Part shown: positions 18,575 through 27,321 of the stretch, one piece after another
Layout of the letters: each line of letters opens with the position of its first letter
How positions within the stretch are numbered: position 1 is the first letter of the stretch
From: Hyphococcus sp.
GTDB lineage: Bacteria > Pseudomonadota > Alphaproteobacteria > Caulobacterales > Parvularculaceae
Reading direction: 5' to 3'
NCBI GenBank assembly: GCA_013002535.1
Contig: JABDJK010000017.1
Location: 57,715 to 121,714 of the forward strand
Length of the DNA stretch: 64,000 bases
Notes under the pieces: generated by a model
What the model was told of the DNA's origin: nothing
The model's input: the letters and a program-made list of their open reading frames with translations, nothing else
Databases searched by the model: none
Translations under genes and position numbers: made by a program

Positions 18575-19336
18575 GTGTTTGGGGACCCAACCCTTTTTTT
18601 CGGCGTATGCGCCAGTATCGTCGCTGCGGCGATTTCGACAGCAGGAATCATTACCGTCGCCGCGGCGGGCGATTGGGCGCGTCGCAATAGCTCCTATTTA
18701 TCCGCATTAGCCGTCGGTCTACTTACGGTTGCAGTGCTCTTCCATCTTCTCCCGGAAGCGGCATTCGAAGCGAAAGACGCGCGGATTGCTCTCGCCTGGG
18801 TCGCCGGCGGTTTTGCAACGATGGTATTGATTGGCATCGCCGTCGAGATTTCTGTTCATCAACGTTCGGATGGCGCTGCGTTAACATTCGGGTATGCATC
18901 GATCATTGCGCTGGGTGTTCATTCTTTCATCGACGGTTTTATTTACGCGATCGTTTTCACGGAGGACACATTTACCGGATGGTTCTCGATTCTCGGGCTT
19001 TTGTTTCATGAATTCCCGGAAGGCGTGATCGCATTCTTCCTGTTAAGCAGCGCCGGCCTTTCAAGGTTTCGCTCGCTGCTATTCGCATTCATAGCGTCGT
19101 CACTGACGACGTTTTCCGGCGCTTTACTCGCTGCCTGGGTGCTCTCAAGGAATATTGAACCGGCAATGGAGGCGCTTCTAGGAACAGCTGCAGGCGCGCT
19201 ACTTTACGTGTTGATATTTCATCTAGGCCCGCACGCGGCGAAAACGCCGAACAAGCAGGGGTATTTGGTTGCGATGGTTGGCGTAGCGCTCGCTACAGCC
19301 GCCTTGATTTTCAATATGACAGCCGGCGCCCATTAG
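18575..19336 (+). CDS. ZIP family metal transporter
   Basis: A 253-residue membrane protein with about eight helices. The two ZIP metal-binding helices are clear: ALGVHSFIDGFIYA (helix 4, HSxxD) and GLLFHEFPEGVIAFF (helix 5, HExPE). ZIP proteins move Zn2+, Fe2+ or Mn2+ toward the cytoplasm. The start is GTG at 18575, preceded by an AGGCGGGG site at good distance; no ATG is available before the first helix. Divergent from the CDF exporter; tail-to-tail with the T2SS lipoprotein gene. Confidence 0.92.
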   Translation: MFGDPTLFFGVCASIVAAAISTAGIITVAAAGDWARRNSSYLSALAVGLLTVAVLFHLLPEAAFEAKDARIALAWVAGGFATMVLIGIAVEISVHQRSDGAALTFGYASIIALGVHSFIDGFIYAIVFTEDTFTGWFSILGLLFHEFPEGVIAFFLLSSAGLSRFRSLLFAFIASSLTTFSGALLAAWVLSRNIEPAMEALLGTAAGALLYVLIFHLGPHAAKTPNKQGYLVAMVGVALATAALIFNMTAGAH

Positions 19337-19348
19337 CAGCGACATCGA

Positions 19349-19879
19349 TTATGAACGGCATCCGGCAACGCCAGCTGCAGGCGAAACAACGCTCCAGCCG
19401 TCCACACCTGTAACTTTCACTACGCCGCGCTCCAGATAAACGCCATTGTCAAAGCCGAGACCAAACTGCGTCTCAACTTCTACGCTGACGCCAACGGCGC
19501 TGGTGAATTCCTGGCTCTCGAAAACGCCGTAGACGCTATAGCCGTCGTGGGATGTCCTAATCAGTTGAATAGGTGTGCCGCCAACAGAGATTTCAGCATC
19601 CTCACCAGCAACATATCGAAAAACTGGGGTCGGGCGCTGAGCGTCAAGCGTCCACAAAATCATACCGCAGGACTTCGACGGCAATTGCGCATCCGCTAAC
19701 TGGTCGAGACCATCAATAGTTTTTGGCGGCGTCGCAACTTCATCTTCGGCGCTTGCCGCATTTTCGGCATCCATATCCGTGGCGGCCGCCGTTTCGATAT
19801 TTTTATCACCGGTCAGCGCCGACAAGGTCTGACACCCGCTTAGTAGAATTGCGATTAAAATTAGATAAAACTTCTTCAT
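19349..19879 (-). CDS. Lipoprotein at the end of the type II secretion operon
   Basis: A 176-residue protein with a clear lipoprotein signal: MKKFYLILIAILLSGC, lipobox LSGC with Cys16 as the lipidated residue. An acidic, Ala-rich linker follows (about residues 30-60) and then a compact domain with two cysteines (KSCGMILWTLD and VAGCRS), which may form a disulfide in the periplasm. It sits 19 bases after gspM, same strand, last in the operon. By position it could be a secretin pilotin or an accessory T2SS factor, but no known pilotin family was recognised. ATG at 19879 is chosen for the signal peptide. Confidence 0.8.
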   Translation of the reverse strand: MKKFYLILIAILLSGCQTLSALTGDKNIETAAATDMDAENAASAEDEVATPPKTIDGLDQLADAQLPSKSCGMILWTLDAQRPTPVFRYVAGEDAEISVGGTPIQLIRTSHDGYSVYGVFESQEFTSAVGVSVEVETQFGLGFDNGVYLERGVVKVTGVDGWSVVSPAAGVAGCRS

Positions 19880-19898
19880 AAGAGGGCGCCCTTCAGGG

Positions 19899-20369
19899 TC
19901 AATTACTATTGCGCGAGAACACAACCGACTGAACGTTTACGCCGCCAGCGTCGCCGCGAGACATATCCGCAAACGCAACCGACACGCCATATTTATTTTC
20001 AAGGACGCCAAACCAGTTAAATAGGACGCCTGAATCTACTGCGCCCGGTTGTACTTCGATTTGACCATTTGTCTCAGCCCCTATGCGCAAAATTTCAATA
20101 TTTGCCGCCGACGCCGACTGCGTAATTGCAGTTCGCAGCGGCGTTGTCGCGCGCGGACCTTGCGCCGTTTGCGTCGGCGCAGTTGACGCTGCGCTAACAA
20201 CCATTGCTAATCCATCGCGGGCTTGTTGTTCTTTTTGGGTCGCGTCTTCACGCCAGTTATTCAGCGGCGCTAAAACAACCTGAAATAGAAATGCGGCAAC
20301 TGCAATAACAGCAAGGCTGGAAACCATGCGCTTTTCGCGCTCAGAAAGATTAGCGTACCATTCCGCCAT
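19899..20369 (-). CDS. gspM: Type II secretion system protein GspM
   Basis: A 156-residue bitopic inner-membrane protein. A short cytoplasmic head (MAEWYANLSEREKRMV) is followed by one transmembrane helix (about residues 17-37) and a periplasmic coiled coil (NNWREDATQKEQQARDGL) with a ferredoxin-like domain, the usual GspM plan. It partners GspL in the assembly platform. The start ATG shares one base with the gspL stop. Confidence 0.92.
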   Translation of the reverse strand: MAEWYANLSEREKRMVSSLAVIAVAAFLFQVVLAPLNNWREDATQKEQQARDGLAMVVSAASTAPTQTAQGPRATTPLRTAITQSASAANIEILRIGAETNGQIEVQPGAVDSGVLFNWFGVLENKYGVSVAFADMSRGDAGGVNVQSVVFSRNSN

Positions 20370-21565
20370 TATACGCCCACCTGTAATTCGCCCAGGTAAA
20401 ACGAGCCAGATCGGCGGACTCCACTGGTTTCGTTTGCAGCGATCCCCTTCTCCGCCAGCGCCGATTTAACTTTCTCCATGGCGTCGATTTCACCGAAACG
20501 TAAATTCAATGTGTAGCTGTTTCGTTGCCCGTTAAATCTGATGCGCTCGACAATTACGCCGTCGGCTTTTTCAAGACTATCGGCAACGCTCGACGAAAGC
20601 CCGATAAACGCCAAGCCCGCGGTTGGCGCAGCAAGCAAGCGCCGTGCATGGGCAACTGGATCCTGATTGGCGGCGTCGGGAAATGCCTCTGTGTGAACTT
20701 CGCGGGCGCGGTCCGAAAACATGTCGGCAGCACGCAAACTGCGTGACGCATCCGCTATCGACAACCCGAATGCGGCTGCAAGACACGCTGCGGCGAGCAT
20801 TCCTGTGCGCCGCCACTGGCCAGCCGCCGCACGCCAGTCTCTTTTTTTACGATAAACGCCTTGCAGCAGGTTCGCCGTATCTTTTCGGCCCAGGCCCTTT
20901 GCATATAATTCGAAGAGCACGTTTTCGTCAGCGCCGCGCCATTCGATAGTTTTTTTACTGTTTACGTCAGCATCGGTTTTGTGGCTGCTATATGCAATGA
21001 TCGACGTTGTCTTTTCATCAGCAACTAAAGCTGAAACAAGCCCGTCCGCCATCGGGCGCTCGGCGGCGAATCCCTTGTCTTGAAATGCAGCGATTAGCCG
21101 AACAGGTTCGAATATCAATCGCGCTTCACTTTCGCCGGTTGGAATCGCGGCAAAGTCGGCGGTCATAACATCCGGCGCCAAACCCACTTCAGCGAACGCA
21201 TCGCGCCACAATTCCATTAGCGATGCCTTCACAGCCAGCGCCATGCCAGCGCCGTTCTCACGCCGTACTGTCGCAATGTGCAAAAGCTCTAATCCTTCGG
21301 CGAGCTCATCTTCCATCAAAAATTCAGCGGCCGCGCGAAATTTTGCTGCTGTCTTGGGTGGCGACGGAAGAATCCGCATCGCGACACTTTCGCCGGGCAA
21401 TAACGCAGCGACCATCCCGGCCCCGGAGGCGCGCGCAGCAACGGCCCGAAGCGCCTCTTCGGCCGGCGCGCTGTCAGTTTCCGTGACATTGCCGCCATTC
21501 AGGAACGCCCATCGGACTTGATCGTCCAAGCTCGCGCCAAGCAGCAATATTAACGTTTCGCTCAC
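20369..21565 (-). CDS. gspL: Type II secretion system protein GspL
   Basis: A 398-residue inner-membrane protein linking the GspE ATPase to the platform. The N-terminal half is a cytoplasmic actin-like domain (LILLLGASLDDQVRWAFL, VAALLPGESVAMRILP, FLMEDELAEGLELLH). A transmembrane helix lies around GMLAAACLAAAFGLSI, and the periplasmic domain ends in a ferredoxin-like fold (YTLNLRFGEIDAMEKVKSAL). GTG at 21565 starts the conserved part; a TTG eight codons earlier, overlapping gspK, is possible but less likely. The stop shares a base with the gspM start. Confidence 0.92.
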   Translation of the reverse strand: MSETLILLLGASLDDQVRWAFLNGGNVTETDSAPAEEALRAVAARASGAGMVAALLPGESVAMRILPSPPKTAAKFRAAAEFLMEDELAEGLELLHIATVRRENGAGMALAVKASLMELWRDAFAEVGLAPDVMTADFAAIPTGESEARLIFEPVRLIAAFQDKGFAAERPMADGLVSALVADEKTTSIIAYSSHKTDADVNSKKTIEWRGADENVLFELYAKGLGRKDTANLLQGVYRKKRDWRAAAGQWRRTGMLAAACLAAAFGLSIADASRSLRAADMFSDRAREVHTEAFPDAANQDPVAHARRLLAAPTAGLAFIGLSSSVADSLEKADGVIVERIRFNGQRNSYTLNLRFGEIDAMEKVKSALAEKGIAANETSGVRRSGSFYLGELQVGV

Positions 21566-21572
21566 CGGGTTC

Positions 21573-22580
21573 TCACTCTTCTGGCCCAAGACGTCGGGCC
21601 AGAACCTTTACGTTACTGCCTTCAATAGCAAAATCTACTGTCATTTCTATTACAGCGTCATTGTAAACAATTTCCGCGCGAGCTTGCATATAACGCGAGG
21701 TTAACGCGAAGCGATCGCCGGGCGCCGCTTCTATTCCAAGCGACGTTAATTCATCCTCAGGCAGGAAACTCGCTAGGTCTGGAAATCCGCCCTCAGGCCG
21801 CCTGGCGATGATTGCGGCGGCCTGCTCAATATCAACCGTTGGGCCTAATACCGCCGCTAACAGAGGCGCGTCACTTGGCGTCAACATATTGATGTTGATT
21901 GCCGACGGATTTTCATCCGGTAATGCACATAAAACAGGTTTTAACGAGCCGTAAATTTCACGTGTTACGCCTTCGACGGCGCGAATTTCAGATATCGATG
22001 CGATCGGCCCACCGGCGGTTTTGTAGGGAGACGGTTTCGTTTCATAGGTTCCGTCCTCTGCGCCTTGCGGTTCGCGCAGATTATCAGGGTCGATCCAATC
22101 TTTTATTACTGAGACTAGCTGCTCGGCCTGAAATTGGCCGATCTCATAATTATCAACAAGCGTTTCCATTTCGACTTGCGGCGGCGGTTTTTCGCGACCG
22201 CCCGTCGCTGTTGCAACAAAGCTGTTGACATTAAAACAGGCCGTTGCATCGGCAAAAAATATACGCGCTGTGCCGCCGTCCAGCGGTATCAACATCGGCT
22301 CCTGCGCCCAGGGGGCATCCAGCGACATGCGATCAGGGCTGGCCGCTACGATTTCTTGTAATGCCGCGACGGCGAGGCGTTCGGCGCCAAGCGCCAGCCA
22401 TAGCGCTTCACCGCGCGCCCGGGCGTTATAGGCGCGTGATGCAGCGAGCGTAGTGCGCTCGGTAACGGCAAGAGCAATGAACGACAGCGTTGCAACCAAC
22501 AATAATACAATCAACAAAGCGGCGCCGCGCTGACTGCGTTTACGATACGGCGATGTTTTTTGAGCGTAAGGCTGAATCAT
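21573..22580 (-). CDS. gspK: Type II secretion system minor pseudopilin GspK
   Basis: A 335-residue protein, by far the largest pseudopilin, expected at the pseudopilus tip. The type III leader is RSQRG followed by AALLIVLLLVATLSFIALAV, the hydrophobic assembly helix; as usual for GspK, the glutamate at position 5 is absent. The large globular domain includes DWIDPDNLREPQGAEDGTY and helix-hairpin-helix-like INMLTPSDAPLLAAVLG. ATG at 22580 forms TGATG with the gspJ stop; the TTG one codon earlier is ignored. Confidence 0.95.
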   Translation of the reverse strand: MIQPYAQKTSPYRKRSQRGAALLIVLLLVATLSFIALAVTERTTLAASRAYNARARGEALWLALGAERLAVAALQEIVAASPDRMSLDAPWAQEPMLIPLDGGTARIFFADATACFNVNSFVATATGGREKPPPQVEMETLVDNYEIGQFQAEQLVSVIKDWIDPDNLREPQGAEDGTYETKPSPYKTAGGPIASISEIRAVEGVTREIYGSLKPVLCALPDENPSAININMLTPSDAPLLAAVLGPTVDIEQAAAIIARRPEGGFPDLASFLPEDELTSLGIEAAPGDRFALTSRYMQARAEIVYNDAVIEMTVDFAIEGSNVKVLARRLGPEE

Positions 22581-23230
22581 CAAAATTCACCGATCCAGAA
22601 CAGATGGCGTTCTTCGTCTTTTTCCGGACGAAAAAGCACAAGTGCAGCGGCTGGCGGCGGCGCCCCATCTCCCCTGCCCGCAACAGGCCATTCGCGCACC
22701 CAGTCAATATCGCCGACGGCGTCAGCCACAGGAAATTCGGCGCGGGCCTCTGCGAGTCCGTCGAACAAAATCCGTTCGGTCATTTCGGAAGAGGCCGACT
22801 CATCGAGATAGTCGCGAGCGCGACGGCGGACTGCATTGTCAAGATAGACATATTCGACATATTGCAGCGCGCTGCGCGGTTCGACAGCATTGGGATTCAA
22901 TCTCCCGCCACGCACGAAAGAGAAGAGGAGTTCACCCTCCTCTACATCTCGGCGTCGGCCGAGACTGTCGCCGCCTGTGAAACTTTGCGGCGCAATATTG
23001 CCAAATTCATCGCGCACCCGCCGGTCAACAAATTGCGCCAGATCCTCTTTGATCAATATTCGCGCAATCTGGAGGTCGCGCAATTCATCTGTTGTTTTGA
23101 CAAGCTGGTCTCGAGAATCGACACCGAGACGGAGCGCATAAACGCAAGCCGATGCAATGAGCGAGAGTATGAGGAGGCTAATCAAAACCTCCGGCATAGT
23201 GACGCCGCGCTGTTCTTTCCAGCGCATCAT
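22580..23230 (-). CDS. gspJ: Type II secretion system minor pseudopilin GspJ
   Basis: A 216-residue pseudopilin. The prepilin peptidase site is in KEQRG^VTMPEVLISLLIL: basic leader, glycine, then a hydrophobic helix with glutamate at mature position 5. The globular domain contains VEYVYLDNAVRRRARDYLD and ends near the C-terminus in LVLFRPEKDEE. Two ATGs at 23230 and 23227 are both usable; the first gives the common ATGA overlap with gspI. Confidence 0.94.
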   Translation of the reverse strand: MMRWKEQRGVTMPEVLISLLILSLIASACVYALRLGVDSRDQLVKTTDELRDLQIARILIKEDLAQFVDRRVRDEFGNIAPQSFTGGDSLGRRRDVEEGELLFSFVRGGRLNPNAVEPRSALQYVEYVYLDNAVRRRARDYLDESASSEMTERILFDGLAEARAEFPVADAVGDIDWVREWPVAGRGDGAPPPAAALVLFRPEKDEERHLFWIGEF

Positions 23231-23601
23231 GACTCGCCGCCCCGCAGCGTCGTCGCGCGGGCAATCACCTGCGCCGTCGCGACATCGGTGATGACCAGAT
23301 CGATTCTGACAATTCCATCAATAGGCGTGTCCGTGATCGTGCGCCGAAAATTCCACTCATATCCATCGTAAATGACCGGTCCGACCTCTTCGCCAGTCTC
23401 ATTCAGGTTCGGGTCGAGCAACGTCTCCACCATCAAATTATCAAGCGCTATGGCCGCGAAAGTCTGCTCGCGGGCGTCCGTCGCAAAGCGGGTGTTTTGT
23501 CCAATCAGAACGAGAATTGCTGTTGCGGTCAGGCCCATCACCGCGAGAGCGACAAGCGTCTCAACGAGGGTAATCCCTTCTTGCCTGTTACGCTTCGCCA
23601 T
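23227..23601 (-). CDS. gspI: Type II secretion system minor pseudopilin GspI
   Basis: A 124-residue pseudopilin. The leader ends in RQEG^ITLVETLVALAVMG with glutamate at mature position 5, and IALDNLMVETLL is typical of GspI. It nucleates the tip complex with GspJ and GspK. The start overlaps the gspH tail by 14 bases and the stop overlaps the gspJ start by four. Confidence 0.94.
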   Translation of the reverse strand: MAKRNRQEGITLVETLVALAVMGLTATAILVLIGQNTRFATDAREQTFAAIALDNLMVETLLDPNLNETGEEVGPVIYDGYEWNFRRTITDTPIDGIVRIDLVITDVATAQVIARATTLRGGES

Positions 23602-24103
23602 CAGCGCTGACTTCTATGTCGCCGGCCGGCGAAACACCGACAAAAAACTCCCGGGTCTTCGTGCGGAATGCGGCTTTAAACGGTGTAGCCTCTCCGGTTG
23701 GCGAGAAAAAAATTGTCGGCGCTGGACCTTTCGCGTCTTCAGAGCGCTGGCGCATTTTCTCGTTACGTTTCGCCGCTGTTTCAAACTCGAATTCGACATT
23801 CACGTCGGCGGCGAACGCTACGCTATCCACCGGCTCCCACTCGCCGCGAAAATATCGGTAAAACGTCACCGCGGCTTCATCGACTTCAACGCCGATCATG
23901 GCATTTGACATAATCGCCGTGTCAGCAGCTACCGTCAGTTTTGCAGCAAACTTGTCGGCTTCGGCGCGCGCTTTGCCCGGGGGCGGCGGCGCGTTTAAGA
24001 CCGCGACGCCGGCTGCAAGCGCAATGATGATCATGACGACAAGCACTTCGACCAGCGTGAAACCGGCGCTGGCGCGTTTTGATTTGATTAGCTGTCCTGC
24101 CAA
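23588..24103 (-). CDS. gspH: Type II secretion system minor pseudopilin GspH
   Basis: A 171-residue pseudopilin with leader and helix RASAG^FTLVEVLVVMIIIAL. The beta-rich domain carries AVTFYRYFRGEWEPVD and ends in the usual IFFSPTGEATPF region of GspH. No ATG exists before the leader; TTG at 24103, overlapping the gspG end by 16 bases, is the best start, which suggests coupling-dependent, low-level translation of this minor subunit. Confidence 0.92.
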   Translation of the reverse strand: MAGQLIKSKRASAGFTLVEVLVVMIIIALAAGVAVLNAPPPPGKARAEADKFAAKLTVAADTAIMSNAMIGVEVDEAAVTFYRYFRGEWEPVDSVAFAADVNVEFEFETAAKRNEKMRQRSEDAKGPAPTIFFSPTGEATPFKAAFRTKTREFFVGVSPAGDIEVSADGEA

Positions 24104-24552
24104 TTTCCAATATCCGCGTCGAGGCCCTCGCCGCCCGGTTCGCCATCAGCGCCAAGCGAATAAAGGTCAAAGGCGCCGCCGCGCTGGCCGGGAATAATGT
24201 ACTGATAGGGCTTGCCCCACGGATCGATTAGTGCAGAACCTTTCAGGTAACCGCCTGGACGATAGTTTTCCGGCTGCGCCAAATCTGCTGGCGGATTTTG
24301 CAATGCTTCCAGCCCCTGCTCTGTGGTTGGGTAGCGGAACATGTTGAGGCGATACTGATCAAGCGCCGTTTCAATGACATTAATATCGATCTGCGCTTTG
24401 CGCACCGCAGCGCGGTCACGCTCCGGCAACACATTCACAACGACAATCGCCGACACCAATGCAAGGATCGACAACACCACAAGCATTTCGACAAGCGTTA
24501 CGCCGCGCTGCCTGCGAGTATGCGCCAATTTTTTCCGACTGAGTTTCATCAT
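24088..24552 (-). CDS. gspG: Type II secretion system major pseudopilin GspG
   Basis: A 154-residue major pseudopilin. The leader ends in RRQRG^VTLVEMLVVLSILAL; the mature domain has the GspG landmarks DQYRLNMFRYPTTEQGLEAL and DPWGKPYQYIIPG, and an acidic C-terminal loop (SLGADGEPGGEGLDADIGNW) that forms the calcium site in homologues. ATG at 24552 gives a normal 17-residue leader; a GTG at 24588 overlapping the gspF stop would lengthen it by 12 residues and cannot be excluded. Confidence 0.96.
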   Translation of the reverse strand: MMKLSRKKLAHTRRQRGVTLVEMLVVLSILALVSAIVVVNVLPERDRAAVRKAQIDINVIETALDQYRLNMFRYPTTEQGLEALQNPPADLAQPENYRPGGYLKGSALIDPWGKPYQYIIPGQRGGAFDLYSLGADGEPGGEGLDADIGNWQDS

Positions 24553-24584
24553 GATGTCTTTCGTTTCTTCGTCAGCCAAGATTT

Positions 24585-25796
24585 TCACCCAGCGGCCAGC
24601 GAATTCAATTTCAATATCGGCAGCAAGATCGCCAGAACGATGACCAGAACACCGCCGCCCATCACCGCGATTATGCTGGGCTCGAGCAGTCTTAACGCAA
24701 CTGTGGAGGCGGTATCAAATTCTTCTTCCAACTGTGTCGCCGCTTTGTCGAGAAGCTCTGGTAGAGCCCCGGCGCGCTCCCCGGCGGCGATCATATGGGT
24801 CAGCATTGGCGGCAGCTGGCCCGCGCGCTTGATTGAGGCGGCGATGGAGACCCCCTCGCTTACCATAGTGACGGTCATATCAAGGCGTTTTTTAATGAAA
24901 CTGTTTGAAACCGTGCGTTGCGCCCCAATGATACTGTCGATCAGGGGTGCGCCGCCAGCGAATAAAGTGGCAAGGGTCCGCGCAAACCGTGCGCCATCCA
25001 CTGCACGCGCCAAACGCCCGAATATCGGCAGTTTGAGGACCCACTGATCGAAAACCAGTTTGATCGATGGGACTTTGAGCGCGCGCCATAGCGCAACGCC
25101 GCCAATCACAAGCGCCAACAGGACATATAGTCCGTAATTGGCGACGCCATTTGATATGCCAACGACCACTTGCGTAAGAAAAGGCAATTGCGCATCAAAA
25201 GAATTGAACTGTTCGACAATTCGCGGCACAACAAAAATCATTAGCGAGGTCAGGACGCCGCCAGCGAACAGCGCCAATACTAGCGGGTAAATCAGCGAGG
25301 CGATTGCCTTGTTTTTCATGGCGCGGTTTTTTTCGAGCATCGTCGCCAGCCGGTCGAGAACGCCGCCGAGGTCGCCGGATGTTTCACCAGCAGCGATAAC
25401 CGCGCGGTAGAGCGACGGAAATGATTTCGGATCCTCGCCAAGCGCATCGGCAAACCGCCATCCTTCGGTTACGCGCTCGCGCACGCTCAACAACCTTGTG
25501 CGCGCACCGGGCTTATCGGTTTGCATAGCGACAGCTTGAAGCGCTTCTTCCAAAGGCGTTGCCGCGCCGATTAACGCTGATAATTGGCGCGTCATGTTGA
25601 CGAGCTCGCCGCCGGAAAGGCGCGGCTCGCGCTGAAAGGCGCCGCTGGCTTTTTCGCTACGCGGCGCGGACATCTCGACAGGCGTCAGATTTCGTTGGCG
25701 TAATTCGCGACGGGCCTGGCGCTGACTGTCTGCATTTACGATACCGCGGCAAGCTTTGCCTGAAGGATCGAGCGCTTCATATTCAAACGCCGGCAT
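24585..25796 (-). CDS. gspF: Type II secretion system platform protein GspF
   Basis: A 403-residue polytopic inner-membrane protein with two repeated cytoplasmic helical domains. The start PAFEYEALDPSGKACRGIV is typical of GspF/PilC. Motifs include LTRQLSALIGAATPLEEAL-like MTRQLSALI, GETSGDLGGVLDRLA and GERAGALPELLDKAA, each followed by transmembrane helices, with a last helix near IAVMGGGVLVIVLAIL. ATG at 25796 overlaps the end of gspE by 14 bases. Confidence 0.96.
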   Translation of the reverse strand: MPAFEYEALDPSGKACRGIVNADSQRQARRELRQRNLTPVEMSAPRSEKASGAFQREPRLSGGELVNMTRQLSALIGAATPLEEALQAVAMQTDKPGARTRLLSVRERVTEGWRFADALGEDPKSFPSLYRAVIAAGETSGDLGGVLDRLATMLEKNRAMKNKAIASLIYPLVLALFAGGVLTSLMIFVVPRIVEQFNSFDAQLPFLTQVVVGISNGVANYGLYVLLALVIGGVALWRALKVPSIKLVFDQWVLKLPIFGRLARAVDGARFARTLATLFAGGAPLIDSIIGAQRTVSNSFIKKRLDMTVTMVSEGVSIAASIKRAGQLPPMLTHMIAAGERAGALPELLDKAATQLEEEFDTASTVALRLLEPSIIAVMGGGVLVIVLAILLPILKLNSLAAG

Positions 25797-27300
25797 CGTC
25801 TTCCTCCTGCCGGACAACGCGGAGGACTTCTTCTATGGAGGTTGTGCCTTCCAGCGCATGTTTGAAGCCGGACTGGACAAGCGAATCCGCATGTCGAAAC
25901 GCGTGATCAGCCATTTTGTGTTCGCTTTCGTCGTCGTGAATGTACCGTTTCATGGTCTCATCAACGACAACAAGTTCAAAGACGCCGACACGGCCTTCAT
26001 AACCGGTATGGTTACAACGCCCGCATCCGTTAGGATGATAGAGCGTCAAAGGTCCCACACCCTCAATGCCAATCATGCGACGTTCAGCTTCGTCAGCTTC
26101 ATATGGCTCTTTGCAGGTCGGACAAAGCCGACGCACCAGGCGCTGGGCCATGACTGCGGCAACTGTTGATGAAAGCAAAAACGGTTCAACGCCCATATCG
26201 CGCAGACGCGTAATAGCGCCGACAGCGGAATTTGTGTGCACCGTCGATAGCACCAGGTGACCGGTCAGCGCAGCCTGGACCGCAATCTCGGCTGTTTCTC
26301 CGTCGCGGATCTCACCAACCATGACAACGTCAGGGTCCTGACGAAGAATTGCGCGCAGTCCCGTCGCGAAGGTCATGCCGACTTTCGGATTGATCTGCGT
26401 CTGGCCAACGCCATCAACGGCGTATTCCACGGGATCTTCCACTGTCAGAATGTTGCGCCCCGGATCATTCAGAATCGAAAGCGCACCATAAAGCGTTGTC
26501 GTTTTACCAGAACCCGTTGGCCCGGTGACCAGGATAATCCCGTTCGGACGTTTCAGCGCGTGCTTGAAACGGCCAAAAGTTTCCGACGGCATGCCTACAT
26601 GTTCAAGGTCGAGCTGTGCTTCGTCCTTATCGAGAATACGCATCACAACCCGTTCGCCGAAGCGCGCCGGTAATGTCGAGACACGAACATCAACTTGCTT
26701 ACCGCCAAGGGCAATTGAAATGCGCCCATCCTGCGGCACTCTTTTCTCAGCAATGTCGAGCCGCGCCATAACTTTGACGCGCGAGGTCAGAACCGGCGTC
26801 ATACGCGCGGGCAAGGAAAGTATTTCCCGCAACACGCCGTCGATGCGCAGCCGTACGGAAAGCGATTTCTCATAAGGCTCAATATGAATGTCCGACGCCT
26901 TAACTTTCACGGCTTCGGCGATCATCGCGTTGATCAACCGAATGACCGGCGCATCGCCTTCGCTGTCCAAAAGATCGGCGGTTTTTGGCAGACCCTCAGC
27001 GAGGGATTCCAGATCGCCGCCATCGTCGCCAAGATCGAGGTCGTCGGTTTGAATCCCTTCGACAGAATAAATTTCAGAAAGGCGCCGCTCGAATACATCC
27101 GACGGCATTTCGTCAATGACAATCGGCGCATCAACAGCCCGGCGCGCCTCAATCAGCGCCCAAGGGTCTGGTTCGCCGCGAACGCCGATCACCACGGGCC
27201 GCACTGCGCCATCCAACACCAGTATGCCGCGCTCTTTCGCAAAGGCATACGCAAGGCGAACCGGTTTCGGCGTCGGGATTTCGGCGGCAGCTTCGTTCAT
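25783..27300 (-). CDS. gspE: Type II secretion system ATPase GspE
   Basis: A 505-residue hexameric secretion ATPase. After the N-terminal GspL-binding domain come ASDIHIEPYEKSLSVRLRID, Walker A GPTGSGKTTTLYGAL, the Asp box TVEDPVEYAV, Walker B RQDPDVVMVGEIRD and the His box TGHLVLSTVHTNSA. A zinc-binding four-cysteine module, CPTC about 30 residues before CGRC, is intact. ATP hydrolysis drives pseudopilus extension. Starts 21 bases after gspD, same strand. Confidence 0.97.
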   Translation of the reverse strand: MNEAAAEIPTPKPVRLAYAFAKERGILVLDGAVRPVVIGVRGEPDPWALIEARRAVDAPIVIDEMPSDVFERRLSEIYSVEGIQTDDLDLGDDGGDLESLAEGLPKTADLLDSEGDAPVIRLINAMIAEAVKVKASDIHIEPYEKSLSVRLRIDGVLREILSLPARMTPVLTSRVKVMARLDIAEKRVPQDGRISIALGGKQVDVRVSTLPARFGERVVMRILDKDEAQLDLEHVGMPSETFGRFKHALKRPNGIILVTGPTGSGKTTTLYGALSILNDPGRNILTVEDPVEYAVDGVGQTQINPKVGMTFATGLRAILRQDPDVVMVGEIRDGETAEIAVQAALTGHLVLSTVHTNSAVGAITRLRDMGVEPFLLSSTVAAVMAQRLVRRLCPTCKEPYEADEAERRMIGIEGVGPLTLYHPNGCGRCNHTGYEGRVGVFELVVVDETMKRYIHDDESEHKMADHAFRHADSLVQSGFKHALEGTTSIEEVLRVVRQEEDDAGV

Positions 27301-27321
27301 TCGCTATCTCCGGGCGAAAAT

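Noticed and set aside
22490..23371. Plus-strand 293-codon frame across gspJ and gspI
   Set aside because: Antisense to two clear pseudopilin genes with prepilin leaders; no domain features.
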